A stretch of 33,085 nucleotides of DNA from Paenibacillus sp. UNC499MF (lineage in GTDB: Bacteria > Bacillota > Bacilli > Paenibacillales > NBRC-103111): positions 1 through 33,085 of the forward strand of contig NZ_FNVF01000025.1 in NCBI RefSeq assembly GCF_900107975.1. The letters run 5' to 3'. The notes beneath the pieces were generated by a model, which saw only the letters and a list, made by a program, of their open reading frames with translations, searched no databases and was not told where the DNA came from. Below, one piece after another: positions 17,871 through 26,331 of this stretch. The translations under genes were made by a program, and so were the position numbers. Numbering within the stretch: the first letter of the stretch is position 1; every line of letters begins with the position of its first letter.

Positions 17871-17929
17871 AAATCGGTATCCGGCTCTGAAGGCAAATAT
17901 GCCAGCTAGAGGAACGGGTACCGATTTTT
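17871..17929 (+). terminator. Terminator of the histidine operon
   Basis: The outer stem AAATCGGTATCC/GGGTACCGATTT (12 bp with one G-T pair) encloses a nested CTCT...AGAG and GGCA-AATA-TGCC hairpin. The outer stem closes on the T-run at 17925-17929. Confidence 0.85.
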
Positions 17930-17984
17930 GTTTCCGAAGTTCATAAACTAGCCACAATTACCTCGATTTGGCGTCCTCAGTGCT

Positions 17985-18013
17985 TTTTCATTTCGACAAG
18001 TTTCATGTATAAT
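17985..18013 (+). promoter_or_regulatory. Promoter of prs
   Basis: TTTTCA (17985-17990), 17 bases, then a perfect TATAAT (18008-18013). The predicted start near 18020 leaves a leader of about 165 bases before the prs ATG. Confidence 0.65.
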
Positions 18014-18186
18014 GGTGGGGTAGGAGAATGTCCCTGGTACTAGACACTAGACAGAGGGGGCATCTTTTTTCTGGCTTACACGCTAAAAAGCGCTTTCGTA
18101 TGAAAACGTATGCGAAGCGTTCTATACAGAAGTTTGACCCGTCTGCAGTCCCAATAATCAAAAACATTTCGGAGGTAACCATAACC

Positions 18187-19137
18187 ATGGATCTCAACAA
18201 CATTAAAATTTTCTCCGGCTCTTCCAACCCGAAGCTGGCACAGAGCATTTGCGACGATCTGGGCGTTCCGCTCGGTAAAATCAAGCTGTCTCGCTTCAAA
18301 AGCGGGGAAATTTATTGTTTGTATGAAGAAGGTGTCCGTAACTGCGATGTATTTTTAGTACAAACGTTTTCCCATCCGATCAATGAACACCTTATGGAAC
18401 TATTGGTTATGATGGATGCGGCCAAGCGTGCATCCGCCCGCACGATCAACTTGATCCTGCCTTACTATGGTTACTCCCGCCAAGAGAGAAAAGCCGCGCC
18501 GCGCGAACCGATTTCCGCGAAACTTGTCGCCGATCTGGTCAGTGCCGCAGGAGCGAACCGCGTCATCACCATCGACCTGCACGCACCGGCGATCCAAGGA
18601 TTCTTCGACATCCCGGTCGATCACTTGACCGCGCTTGATCTTATCAGCGACTACATCACGAAGAAAAACATCGTCGATCCGGTCATCGTATCTCCGGATG
18701 CCGGCCGCGCTACGACGGCCGAGCGCCTTGCCAACATTCTCGATGCACCGTTCGCGATGATGTTCAAGAAACGCCCGGCTCACAACGAAGCGGTCGTTAC
18801 TCACGTGATCGGGGACGTTAAAGGCCGTACGCCGATCATCATCGAGGATCTGATCGACACCGGCACGACGATCGTGAACGTCGTGGAAGGACTGAAGGAG
18901 CGCGGAGCGAACGATATCTACGTTTGCGCCACTCACGCGGTATTCTCGGGCCCGGCCCTCCAGCGTCTGGATCACCCGAATATCCGGGAAGTCGTGATCA
19001 CCGATTCCCTGGCGATTCCGGACGATCACGCGGAACGCTTCAAGGTGCTTTCCGTCGCTCCGCTGCTCTCGCATGCGGTTCGCATCGTCAGTGACGGCGG
19101 CTCTCTCTCTTCGCTGTTCAAATACGGCGGCGTTTAA
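18187..19137 (+). CDS. prs: Ribose-phosphate pyrophosphokinase, divergent copy
   Basis: A 316-residue enzyme of the PRPP synthetase family (ribose-5-phosphate + ATP to PRPP + AMP). It keeps IKIFSGSSNPKLAQSICDDL, PYYGYSRQERKAAPREP (ATP flexible loop, about 92-108), DLHAPAIQGFFDIPVDHL, and the C-terminal FKVLSVAPLLSHAVRIV. It departs from the common form at several sites: the PRPP loop reads EDLIDTGTT (220-228) where the usual sequence is DDxIDTAGT, and DAGR (171-174) replaces DHGG. It is probably a second paralogue beside a canonical prs elsewhere. GGAGGT 10 bases before the ATG sets the start, although the frame is open back to an ATG at 18028. Its place directly behind his suggests PRPP supply to HisG; this is inference. 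Confidence 0.88.
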   Translation: MDLNNIKIFSGSSNPKLAQSICDDLGVPLGKIKLSRFKSGEIYCLYEEGVRNCDVFLVQTFSHPINEHLMELLVMMDAAKRASARTINLILPYYGYSRQERKAAPREPISAKLVADLVSAAGANRVITIDLHAPAIQGFFDIPVDHLTALDLISDYITKKNIVDPVIVSPDAGRATTAERLANILDAPFAMMFKKRPAHNEAVVTHVIGDVKGRTPIIIEDLIDTGTTIVNVVEGLKERGANDIYVCATHAVFSGPALQRLDHPNIREVVITDSLAIPDDHAERFKVLSVAPLLSHAVRIVSDGGSLSSLFKYGGV

Positions 19138-19146
19138 ATCGTGTTT

Positions 19147-19173
19147 TTGAAACCTCGGGGACTGTGCTATACT
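19147..19173 (+). promoter_or_regulatory. Extended -10 promoter of the TPR gene
   Basis: TTGAAA (19147-19152), a 15-base spacer, and TATACT (19168-19173) preceded by TGC, i.e. an extended -10. Confidence 0.55.
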
Positions 19174-19209
19174 TGATCATAGATCTCAAAGTACCGGAGG
19201 TGCCTAGTC

Positions 19210-20961
19210 ATGGAAAAGAAAAAGCGTGTCTCCGTAAAGCCGGAACCGAAAATTATCCCAATCAGCATGGATGCCACGTTCTTTTTTGAAAGAGCGGTTC
19301 AATCGCTCGATCGTTTCCATTACGATAAGGCGTTGAAATATTTCCGGCGAGCGGTAGAATACGAATACGATAACCCGGTGAACCACTGCAACCTTGCAGG
19401 GGTTCTCTCCGAATTGGGCAAGTACGAGGAATCCAACGACATCTTGAAAGATGTTCTTGAACGGATCGATCCCTCGATGACCGAATGCCATTTCTATATG
19501 GCGAACAATTACGCCAACATGGACCAGTACGAACAGGCGGAGAGCGCTCTTGTCCGTTACCTGGAGAATGATACAAACGGACATTATCTGGAAGAAGCCG
19601 AGGAAATGCTTGATTTCCTAAGCTACGAGCTGGAGCGTCCGGCCAAGCTTAAAACCATCAAGTCCCGCGAGGGCTTGTATGAGCATGATCAGGCGCGTCT
19701 GCTTCTGGAAGAAGGCAAGTTCGCGGAAGCCGTACGCCTTCTGGAAGATATCGTCGAAGAGCACGGGGACTTTTTGGCGGCCCGTAATAATCTGGCGCTG
19801 GCTTATTATTACACCGGTCATTTTCAGAAATCGCTGGATGCCATTGTCGAAGTGCTGAACATAGATCCCGGCAACCTTCATGCGCTGTGCAATATGGCGA
19901 TTTTCTACCAGCATCTCGGACGCAAGGAAGAACTTGCCGAACTGATGGAAACTTTGCGCAAAACGTATCCTTTCCAGCAGGAACATGTCTTCAAACTTGC
20001 GACCACGATGGGAATTCTGGGTGATCATGAGAAAGCCTACCAGCTTTTCAGGAGAATCTCCCGCTCCAACGACAGCGGTCTGGATCCGTGCGTTTATCAT
20101 TATGCGGCCGTGGCCGCTTGCAATATCGGCAGATTTCAGGAGGCGCGCGTTCTCTGGAACCAGGTGGATAAGCTGGAGAACGGGTCGGAAATCGCCCGCT
20201 TTTATCTGGAGCAGCTGAACCGGCGTTCCGACGAGCGCCCGCTTTCGCTCAGCTATCACTATAACCTTCCGTTCGAGGAGCAGTTCCGTCAATTGGAACA
20301 GTCGCCCGAATCGATCCCGGACCAGATTGCCAAGGACCCGCTTGTCCGCAGCTCTTTCTTCTGGGCGCTCCGCCACGGAGATGTGGAAACGAAGCTTCAG
20401 GTGCTTCAGACGTTCGTCTATATCGGCGACAATGAAGTGAAAGAGGCGCTCATCGAGTTTATCGGTGATTCCAAAGAGGACGACTATCTGAAAAAGGTAG
20501 CTATCTTCGTATTGCGGACCATCGGAGTCGAAGAACCGTTGAAAGCTCATTTGGACGGAACGCTGAAAACCGTGGAAAACTCCGTGCATACGACCGATCT
20601 ACCGAAATGGGAGCCTAAATGGCAGACCGTAATGGAGACGGCTCACCGGCATATGCACCAGCGGTACGACATGATCCAGCAGCATGACCTGCAGACACTG
20701 TGGGTAGAATATTTGAGCAGGGTGTATCCGAGCGTACCGAGGATCACGAAAGTGGAGGGCTGGTCGGCCGCCCTCGAATACCTGGTCGCCAAAATGCACC
20801 GCAGGTCGATTTCCTATCACGAGGTAGCCAGCCGCTACCATACGACCGTTTCGACCGTAAGCAAGAATGTGAAGCTGATAGACGAAGCATGCGGGCTTAA
20901 GGAGAAGATGGATGCGATTCTGCCGAAGCTCTGGAACGTGGAAAAGAAGGGCCGGGATTAA
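19210..20961 (+). CDS. TPR-repeat protein with C-terminal helix-turn-helix
   Basis: A 583-residue protein. Residues about 15-330 form a series of tetratricopeptide repeats (for example FHYDKALKYFRRAVEYEYDN, CNLAGVLSELGKYEES, NLALAYYYTGHFQKSLDAI, CNMAIFYQHLGRKEELAEL). The middle (about 340-450) is a helical region with HEAT-like character. The last 54 residues contain SYHEVASRYHTTVSTVSKNV, a good helix-turn-helix, followed by KLIDEACGLKEKMDAILPKLW. The likely counterpart in Bacillus subtilis is yvcD, a TPR gene in the same neighbourhood. Whether it binds DNA is not known. GGAGGTG lies upstream of the ATG. It is followed within 7 bases by the trxB promoter. Confidence 0.8.
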   Translation: MEKKKRVSVKPEPKIIPISMDATFFFERAVQSLDRFHYDKALKYFRRAVEYEYDNPVNHCNLAGVLSELGKYEESNDILKDVLERIDPSMTECHFYMANNYANMDQYEQAESALVRYLENDTNGHYLEEAEEMLDFLSYELERPAKLKTIKSREGLYEHDQARLLLEEGKFAEAVRLLEDIVEEHGDFLAARNNLALAYYYTGHFQKSLDAIVEVLNIDPGNLHALCNMAIFYQHLGRKEELAELMETLRKTYPFQQEHVFKLATTMGILGDHEKAYQLFRRISRSNDSGLDPCVYHYAAVAACNIGRFQEARVLWNQVDKLENGSEIARFYLEQLNRRSDERPLSLSYHYNLPFEEQFRQLEQSPESIPDQIAKDPLVRSSFFWALRHGDVETKLQVLQTFVYIGDNEVKEALIEFIGDSKEDDYLKKVAIFVLRTIGVEEPLKAHLDGTLKTVENSVHTTDLPKWEPKWQTVMETAHRHMHQRYDMIQQHDLQTLWVEYLSRVYPSVPRITKVEGWSAALEYLVAKMHRRSISYHEVASRYHTTVSTVSKNVKLIDEACGLKEKMDAILPKLWNVEKKGRD

Positions 20962-20967
20962 TCACAC

Positions 20968-20996
20968 TTGCAAATTAGAATAATTTTAATTAGAAT
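20968..20996 (+). promoter_or_regulatory. Promoter of trxB
   Basis: TTGCAA (20968-20973), exactly 17 bases, then TAGAAT (20991-20996, 5 of 6). A second, weaker possibility starts with TTGAAC at 21032. The first overlaps the tandem operator and is the likelier regulated promoter. Confidence 0.6.
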
Positions 20997-21004
20997 TATT
21001 TTAA
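20975..21004 (+). promoter_or_regulatory. Tandem PerR/Fur-type operator over the trxB promoter
   Basis: Two back-to-back 15-bp sites, TTAGAATAATTTTAA (20975-20989) and TTAGAATTATTTTAA (20990-21004), are identical except for the central base. Each matches the PerR box TTATAATNATTATAA at 12 of 14 defined bases; the match to the Fur box is weaker (about 10). The first copy fills the -35/-10 spacer and the second covers the -10, the layout expected of a repressor site. Which Fur-family protein binds cannot be decided from the sequence. Confidence 0.6.
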
Positions 21005-21092
21005 ATAGAGAATGATTGCAGGCAGTGATGATTGAACACTCACCCGCGATCATACGAATTCTGATTTGTTCCCAAGAAGGAGAGGTCGATCC

Positions 21093-22040
21093 ATGTATAA
21101 AACAATTGTGGTAGGAACCGGGCCATCCGGATTAACAGCAGCCATCTATCTGGCACGCGCCAATCTCAACCCTCTGGTTATTGAAGGTCCGGAACCTGGC
21201 GGACAGCTGACGACAACGACCGAGGTAGAAAACTTCCCGGGCTTCCCGGAAGGGATCATGGGTCCGGAACTTATGGCCAACATGCGCAAGCAGGCCGAAC
21301 GTTTCGGCGCCGAGTTCAAAACCGGCTGGGTCAACAGCGTAGAGCTTACGGAGCGTCCGTTCAAGCTTAATGTAGAAGGTCTTGGCGAGATCGAGACGGA
21401 ATCTCTGATCATCTCCACAGGCGCCTCCGCCAAGCTGCTCGGCATTACGAACGAGCGCGAGAATATCGGACGCGGTGTGAGCACTTGCGCCACTTGCGAC
21501 GGATTCTTCTTCCGCGGCAAGAAAATCATCGTAGTCGGCGGCGGCGACTCCGCAATGGAAGAAGCGAACTTCCTTACACGTTTCGCTTCCGAAGTTCGTC
21601 TCGTACACCGCAGAAGCGAACTCCGCGCTTCCAAGATCATGCAGGATCGTGCGCGTGAGAACGAGAAAATCACGTGGAGCCTGAACTCCACTCCGCTTGA
21701 AGTCGTTGCGGGAGACAAAGGCGTAACCGGCCTTAAAGTTCTCAACAACGAAACCGGATCCGAAGAAATTCTTGAGACCGACGGTATTTTCGTGGCGATT
21801 GGACATACTCCGAACACGAAATTCCTCGGCGGACAGATCACGACCGACGAAACGGGTTACATTCTCGTTAAACCGGGAACTACGGAAACCAACATCCCTG
21901 GCGTGTTCGCATGCGGAGACGTTCAGGATTTGAAATACCGTCAAGCCATTACGGCGGCGGGAAGCGGCTGTATGGCGGCTTTGGACTGCGAGAAGTTCCT
22001 TGAAGGCAACATGGTTCACGATTGGAGCAAGTCCCTGTAA
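21093..22040 (+). CDS. trxB: Thioredoxin reductase
   Basis: A 315-residue NADPH-dependent flavoenzyme that keeps thioredoxin reduced. The FAD motif GTGPSGLTAAIYLARA is near residues 8-23, the redox disulphide is CATC in VSTCATCDGFFFRGK (about 130-145), the NADPH motif is VVGGGDSAMEEANFL, and the second FAD motif is GVFACGDV. The ATG at 21093 is preceded by AAGGAG and GAGGT; an upstream in-frame TTG (21066) lies before that site and is rejected. The codon bias suggests high expression. It is monocistronic: own promoter, PerR-like operator and terminator. Confidence 0.96.
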   Translation: MYKTIVVGTGPSGLTAAIYLARANLNPLVIEGPEPGGQLTTTTEVENFPGFPEGIMGPELMANMRKQAERFGAEFKTGWVNSVELTERPFKLNVEGLGEIETESLIISTGASAKLLGITNERENIGRGVSTCATCDGFFFRGKKIIVVGGGDSAMEEANFLTRFASEVRLVHRRSELRASKIMQDRARENEKITWSLNSTPLEVVAGDKGVTGLKVLNNETGSEEILETDGIFVAIGHTPNTKFLGGQITTDETGYILVKPGTTETNIPGVFACGDVQDLKYRQAITAAGSGCMAALDCEKFLEGNMVHDWSKSL

Positions 22041-22068
22041 TACGGATTATTAGACTCATACGAAAAGG

Positions 22069-22100
22069 CGTGGAACGGCGTATACCCTTCCACGTTTTTT
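22069..22100 (+). terminator. Terminator of trxB
   Basis: The stem CGTGGAA/TTCCACG (22069-22075 with 22088-22094) followed by six T. Confidence 0.85.
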
Positions 22101-22113
22101 CAATTTGCCGTCC

Positions 22114-22142
22114 TTGACCTTCCTAGGGGGTTCGCTTATAGT
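22114..22142 (+). promoter_or_regulatory. Promoter of the glcK-rapZ-yvcK-whiA unit
   Basis: TTGACC (22114-22119), a 17-base spacer and TATAGT (22137-22142); both hexamers match 5 of 6. It gives a 5' leader of about 65 bases before glcK. No separate promoter was seen before rapZ, yvcK or whiA. Confidence 0.75.
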
Positions 22143-22212
22143 GGGTACAGGAGCAACACCCATCGCGAAAGACTTGGAAATAACTTAACTCTTCACTGAG
22201 GTGACATTTAGC

Positions 22213-23160
22213 ATGACACAACGGATTTATGTCGGAGTGGACTTAGGGGGCACCAGTATCAAGGTAGGCCTCTGCGACGAAGAAGGAAAATTGATTCAGA
22301 CTTACGAAGGTCCTACCGGAACCGAGCACGGTCCCGATTTTGTGCTTGACCGTATTGTCGAGTACGTCCACAGGATCGTAGACGAATCGCCATACGAATG
22401 GGAACAAGTAGCGGGGATCGGAGCCGGAATCGCTGGCTTTATGGACATTCCGACAGGCTTTGTGGAATTGTCGCCTAATCTGGGCTGGCGCAATGTCGCA
22501 GTCAAGAAGACGCTTGAGGAGAAGCTTGGCAAAACCGTAAAAATCGACAATGACGCCAATGTCGCGGCGCTTGGAGAAGCGTGGGGCGGGGCCGGACGGG
22601 GCATCCCGAACCTGGTCTGCTATACGCTTGGAACCGGCGTGGGCGGCGGCCTTATTATAAACGGAAAAATTTATCAGGGCTTCAACGGGATGGCAGGAGA
22701 GCTCGGCCATATGTCCGTCGTTCCCGATATTGAAGCGATTGCCTGCAACTGCGGACAATCCGGATGCCTGGAAACGGTCTCTTCAGCGACGGGTATCGTC
22801 AGAATGGCCAACGATGCCAAAGAACGCGGCGACCGTACGAGCCTTGCGCTGATCGAGAAGATTACGGCGAAAGACGTATTCGATGCGGCCAAATCGGGAG
22901 ACGAGGTAGCCGTGCGCATCGTGAACCGTGCCGCTTATTATATCGGCAAGTCCATGGCGGCTGTAGCGGTAACGGTTAATCCGCAGCGGTTCATTATCGG
23001 CGGCGGCGTATCGAAAGCGGGAGAAATCCTGTTCAATCCGATCCGTGAGACCTTCCGCAAGCTGACTCCGGAACGCGCCTATACCGGTGTTGAAATTGTG
23101 CCGGCCACGCTGGGCAACGATGCCGGCATCGTAGGGGCGGCCGGCTTAAACCTTCATTAG
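22213..23160 (+). CDS. glcK: ROK-family glucokinase
   Basis: A 315-residue sugar kinase that makes glucose 6-phosphate from glucose and ATP. The phosphate-binding motif [13 protein letters not shown] is at the N-terminus and the catalytic Asp is in [22 protein letters not shown]-domain [17 protein letters not shown], the sugar ligands in GMAGELGHM, and the zinc-binding ROK signature [14 protein letters not shown] are present. GAGGTG is 9 bases before the ATG at 22213; a GTG at 22201 overlaps that site. In Bacillus subtilis the corresponding slot between trxB and yvcJ holds a Nudix gene, so glcK here is a lineage difference. It shares a transcript with rapZ. Confidence 0.93.
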   Translation: MTQRIYVGVDLGGTSIKVGLCDEEGKLIQTYEGPTGTEHGPDFVLDRIVEYVHRIVDESPYEWEQVAGIGAGIAGFMDIPTGFVELSPNLGWRNVAVKKTLEEKLGKTVKIDNDANVAALGEAWGGAGRGIPNLVCYTLGTGVGGGLIINGKIYQGFNGMAGELGHMSVVPDIEAIACNCGQSGCLETVSSATGIVRMANDAKERGDRTSLALIEKITAKDVFDAAKSGDEVAVRIVNRAAYYIGKSMAAVAVTVNPQRFIIGGGVSKAGEILFNPIRETFRKLTPERAYTGVEIVPATLGNDAGIVGAAGLNLH

Positions 23161-23227
23161 CAACCAAAGCTTACAATGCGGCTTCCACCCGGAAGGGTAC
23201 CCTATAACGGATGAGGAAGGTGAACTC

Positions 23228-24115
23228 ATGGAAGAAAGCAAAGCTGCGGCCAAGCTTGTCATTATTACCGGCATGTCCGGTGCAGGGAAAACAATTGCCG
23301 TACAAAGTCTTGAGGATCTCGGATTTTTCTGTGTGGACAACTTGCCGCCGGTCTTGATTCCGAAATTCGCGGAATTAATCGAGCAGTCCCACGGCAAAAT
23401 CGGCAAGGTGGCGTTGGTGATCGACCTCCGCGGCCGGGAATTTTTCACGGCGCTGCAGGAATCGCTGCGCTCTATCAAGGAAGATTACACATTGACGTAC
23501 GAGATTTTATTTCTCGACGCAACGGATTCCACGCTGGTTCAGCGTTACAAAGAAAGCAGGCGCCGTCATCCGCTTGCTCCCAACGATGCGCCGCTGGAAG
23601 GCATTCTGCTGGAGCGCAAGCTGCTGGAAGAATTAAAGGGCCACGCTTCGCAGGTTATCGATACAAGCGCGCTGAAGCCGGCGCAGCTCAAACAAAAAAT
23701 CGCCTCCCGCTTCACCAATATGGGTAGCGGCGGCATATCTATAAATGTCATCTCTTTCGGCTTTAAATACGGCATCCCGATTGATGCCGATCTTATTTTT
23801 GACGTACGCTTCCTGCCGAATCCTCATTATGTGGAGACGCTTCGCCCGAATACGGGGCAGGATGCGGATGTATACGACTACGTGATGAAGTGGAACGAGA
23901 CGCAGGAGTTTCTGACGAAACTGCTCGATATGCTTCACTTTCTTGTTCCTCAGTACAAAAAAGAAGGCAAAAGCCAGGTTGTCGTAGGCATCGGTTGTAC
24001 GGGCGGCAAGCATCGGTCCGTGGCTATTGCCGAGTATTTGGGCAAGGTTATGGGAAACAGCGAGACGGAGATCGTCAGAGTCAATCATCGAGATGCGGAA
24101 CGGGACCGACCATAA
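23228..24115 (+). CDS. rapZ: RapZ/YvcJ-type nucleotide-binding RNase adapter
   Basis: A 295-residue P-loop protein. Walker A is GMSGAGKT (about 15-22), a Walker-B-like DLRGREFF follows, and the C-terminal domain carries the characteristic [21 protein letters not shown]. In Escherichia coli RapZ binds GlcN6P and directs RNase E to the GlmZ small RNA; in Bacillus subtilis YvcJ is a GTP/ATP-binding protein of less clear role that affects competence. Its place immediately before yvcK (12-base gap) is the conserved Firmicute arrangement. A GAGGAAGGTGA site precedes the ATG. Confidence 0.95.
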   Translation: MEESKAAAKLVIITGMSGAGKTIAVQSLEDLGFFCVDNLPPVLIPKFAELIEQSHGKIGKVALVIDLRGREFFTALQESLRSIKEDYTLTYEILFLDATDSTLVQRYKESRRRHPLAPNDAPLEGILLERKLLEELKGHASQVIDTSALKPAQLKQKIASRFTNMGSGGISINVISFGFKYGIPIDADLIFDVRFLPNPHYVETLRPNTGQDADVYDYVMKWNETQEFLTKLLDMLHFLVPQYKKEGKSQVVVGIGCTGGKHRSVAIAEYLGKVMGNSETEIVRVNHRDAERDRP

Positions 24116-24127
24116 GAGGGTGAAACC

Positions 24128-25114
24128 ATGTCTAAAGTTTACCGCCCTGCCGATATGCCCCGGATAGTCGTCATAGGGGGCGGAACAGGATTGTCCGTCA
24201 TGCTCCGGGGGTTGAAACAGAAGCCGCTGGATATCACGGCTATCGTGACGGTAGCCGACGACGGAGGCAGCTCCGGCATTTTGCGCTCCGAGCTGCAAAT
24301 CCCTCCGCCGGGTGACATCCGCAACGTGCTTACGGCACTGGCGGATGTGGAGCCGCTGCTTTCCGAGATGCTGCAGTACCGGTTTCCGGCAGGAACCGGA
24401 CTCGCGGGCCACAGTCTCGGAAACCTGATTCTCGCGGCAATGAAGGACATCACCGGTGATTTCGTCACCGGTATCCGCGAGATGAGCCGCGTGTTCGCGG
24501 TACGCGGCCGTGTGCTGCCCGCCTCCAGGCAGGAGCTTTATTTACGGGCGCTGATGGAGGACGGCACGATCGTGGAAGGGGAGTCGAAGATTCCCCAAGC
24601 CGGAGGGCGCATCAAGCGGGTTATGCTGGAGCCGGCGGACATCGAGCCGCTGGAGGAAGCGATTGAGGCCATCCGCGATGCGGATGCCATCCTGTGCGGC
24701 CCCGGAAGCTTGTATACGAGCATCCTTCCCAATCTGCTCGTGCCGGGAATAGCGGAAGAGATTCTTAAATCCGATGCGGTCAAAATGTTCATCTGCAACG
24801 TGATGACCCAACCGGGCGAGACGGACGATTACTCCGTCGGAGATCATTTGACGGCCATTCATAACCATATAGGCCATCATTTGTTTGATTATGTCATCGT
24901 AAACAACGGGGAGATCCCTCCCCAGGTACAGAATAAATATGCCGAGAAAGGCGCCAAAGCCGTCCATCTGGACCTCGATGAGGTGACGAAGCGCGGATAC
25001 CGCGTCATCGCCGACAAGCTGGTGCTTTTCCGGACCTATCTGCGCCACGATGCGGATAAATTAAGCGAGCATATCTATCAGATCGTGGAGAGCTGGATGC
25101 TCAGGAAGAGGTGA
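24128..25114 (+). CDS. yvcK: YvcK/GlmR-type gluconeogenesis and cell-wall factor
   Basis: A 328-residue member of the CofD/YvcK family. GlmR binds UDP-GlcNAc and stimulates GlmS, directing carbon into peptidoglycan precursors when cells grow on non-glycolytic carbon. Motifs: RIVVIGGGTGLSVMLRGLK, TVADDGGSSGILR, PPGDIRNVL, GHSLGNLILAAM, LCGPGSLYTSILPNLLV, and NVMTQPGETDDYSVGDHL. Full length. GAGGGTGA precedes the ATG. It lies between rapZ and whiA, with 6 bases to whiA. Confidence 0.96.
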   Translation: MSKVYRPADMPRIVVIGGGTGLSVMLRGLKQKPLDITAIVTVADDGGSSGILRSELQIPPPGDIRNVLTALADVEPLLSEMLQYRFPAGTGLAGHSLGNLILAAMKDITGDFVTGIREMSRVFAVRGRVLPASRQELYLRALMEDGTIVEGESKIPQAGGRIKRVMLEPADIEPLEEAIEAIRDADAILCGPGSLYTSILPNLLVPGIAEEILKSDAVKMFICNVMTQPGETDDYSVGDHLTAIHNHIGHHLFDYVIVNNGEIPPQVQNKYAEKGAKAVHLDLDEVTKRGYRVIADKLVLFRTYLRHDADKLSEHIYQIVESWMLRKR

Positions 25115-25120
25115 GTCCCC

Positions 25121-26062
25121 ATGTCTTTTGCGGCGCAAACGAAGAAGGAATTGACCCTAATCGAAGCGGAGGATTGCTGCGAGAAGGCCGAATTGTCGGC
25201 TCTTATCCGCATGAACGGTTCCGTCCAGCTGACGAATCAGCGCGTCGTTCTTGATATTTCAACGGAAAACGCCGCTATTGCCAGGAGGATTTACTCTTTG
25301 CTTAAAAAGCGGTATGAGCTTCATACCGAGCTGCTCGTCCGTAAGAAAATGCGTCTTAAGAAGAATAACGTCTATATCGTCCGCGTGCCGAACCAGGTAC
25401 AAGAGCTGCTTTCCGACCTTCACATCGTGTCGGAAGGCTTTCAATTTACTCCGGGCATAGATAAAAGCATCGTAAAAACAAACTGCTGCCGGCGGGCCTA
25501 CCTCCGGGGGGCTTTCCTTGCGGGAGGCTCCGTCAATAATCCGGAGGGGTCTTCATATCATCTCGAAATTGCCTCCATGTATGAAGAGCACTGCCAGTCG
25601 TTGTGTCAGCTGGCCAACCGCTTCGATCTGAACGCCCGTTGCATTGAGCGCAAGAAAGGGTTCGTGTTCTACATCAAGGAAGGCGAGCGGATTATTGAAT
25701 TTCTCAGCATTATTGGCGCACACCAGGCCCTGTTGCGTTTCGAAGATGTCCGGATCATGAAGGATATGCGAAATTCGGTAAACCGTATCGTAAACTGCGA
25801 AACGGCGAATCTTAATAAAACGATCGGAGCGGCTGTCCGGCAGATCGATAACATCCGTCTTATCGATCGGGAAGTCGGCCTGGACAGCCTTCCGGAAAAA
25901 CTCCGCGAAGTCGCGGAAATTCGTATGAAGCACCCCGACTTGAACCTCAAAGAGGTCGGGGACATGCTGAAGGGAAGCGTCAGCAAGTCGGGTGTCAATC
26001 ATCGTCTGCGCAAAATAGACGAACTGGCCGACAAAATTCGCAACGGCGCAGCCATCCGTTAG
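25121..26062 (+). CDS. whiA: DNA-binding protein WhiA
   Basis: A 313-residue protein with the two-part WhiA architecture. An N-terminal domain (about 1-85, [20 protein letters not shown] at the start) is followed by a degenerate LAGLIDADG homing-endonuclease-like domain (about 90-210, [20 protein letters not shown]). The C-terminus (about 225-305) is a helix-turn-helix domain ending in [20 protein letters not shown]. WhiA controls sporulation genes in Streptomyces; in Bacillus it is nucleoid-associated and influences division and growth. AGAGGTGAG, inside the end of yvcK, serves as ribosome site. Confidence 0.95.
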   Translation: MSFAAQTKKELTLIEAEDCCEKAELSALIRMNGSVQLTNQRVVLDISTENAAIARRIYSLLKKRYELHTELLVRKKMRLKKNNVYIVRVPNQVQELLSDLHIVSEGFQFTPGIDKSIVKTNCCRRAYLRGAFLAGGSVNNPEGSSYHLEIASMYEEHCQSLCQLANRFDLNARCIERKKGFVFYIKEGERIIEFLSIIGAHQALLRFEDVRIMKDMRNSVNRIVNCETANLNKTIGAAVRQIDNIRLIDREVGLDSLPEKLREVAEIRMKHPDLNLKEVGDMLKGSVSKSGVNHRLRKIDELADKIRNGAAIR

Positions 26063-26103
26063 ACCTATACGGGAACTTTTTCCTAGAGTATTTCGACTTA
26101 AAA

Positions 26104-26112
26104 TGGTATAAT
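26104..26112 (+). promoter_or_regulatory. Extended -10 promoter of the HPr-family gene
   Basis: TGGTATAAT: a perfect TATAAT at 26107-26112 with an upstream TG at 26104-26105. The -35 at the ideal distance (TAGAGT, 26084-26089) is poor. The predicted transcript begins near 26119 and has a leader of about 210 bases. Confidence 0.6.
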
Positions 26113-26195
26113 ATGAAGCAGATTACGCATTTTACGGCACTCGCGGTTCTTGAACGGACAAGCGCAGCCCGGTGCCAGGTCCCCGTTCGATGAAC

Positions 26196-26213
26196 ATCCA
26201 ACATGAATTGGAT
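26196..26213 (+). other. Hairpin in the long leader of the HPr-family gene
   Basis: ATCCAA-CATGAA-TTGGAT forms a perfect 6-bp stem in the middle of the roughly 210-base leader (26119-26331). Further weak pairings are GGCAC...GTGCC (about 26134-26176) and GTTC/GAAC pairs. No known riboswitch class was recognised. Confidence 0.4.
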
Positions 26214-26331
26214 AGAAATCATCATGCCTGATGCTTAACCGACATAAGTTACACGTAAGGGGAACCTCCGAGCGATATTGCCGGGGATGCATTATAGACT
26301 GCAAATTAAGAACGTAGGGGGAATCCAATCC

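Noticed and set aside
18028-18186. N-terminal extension of prs from the upstream ATG
   Set aside because: The PRPP synthetase family starts at the ATG at 18187, which has a strong GGAGGT site; the upstream ATG lies almost at the predicted transcript 5' end with a ribosome-like AGGAG only one base away.
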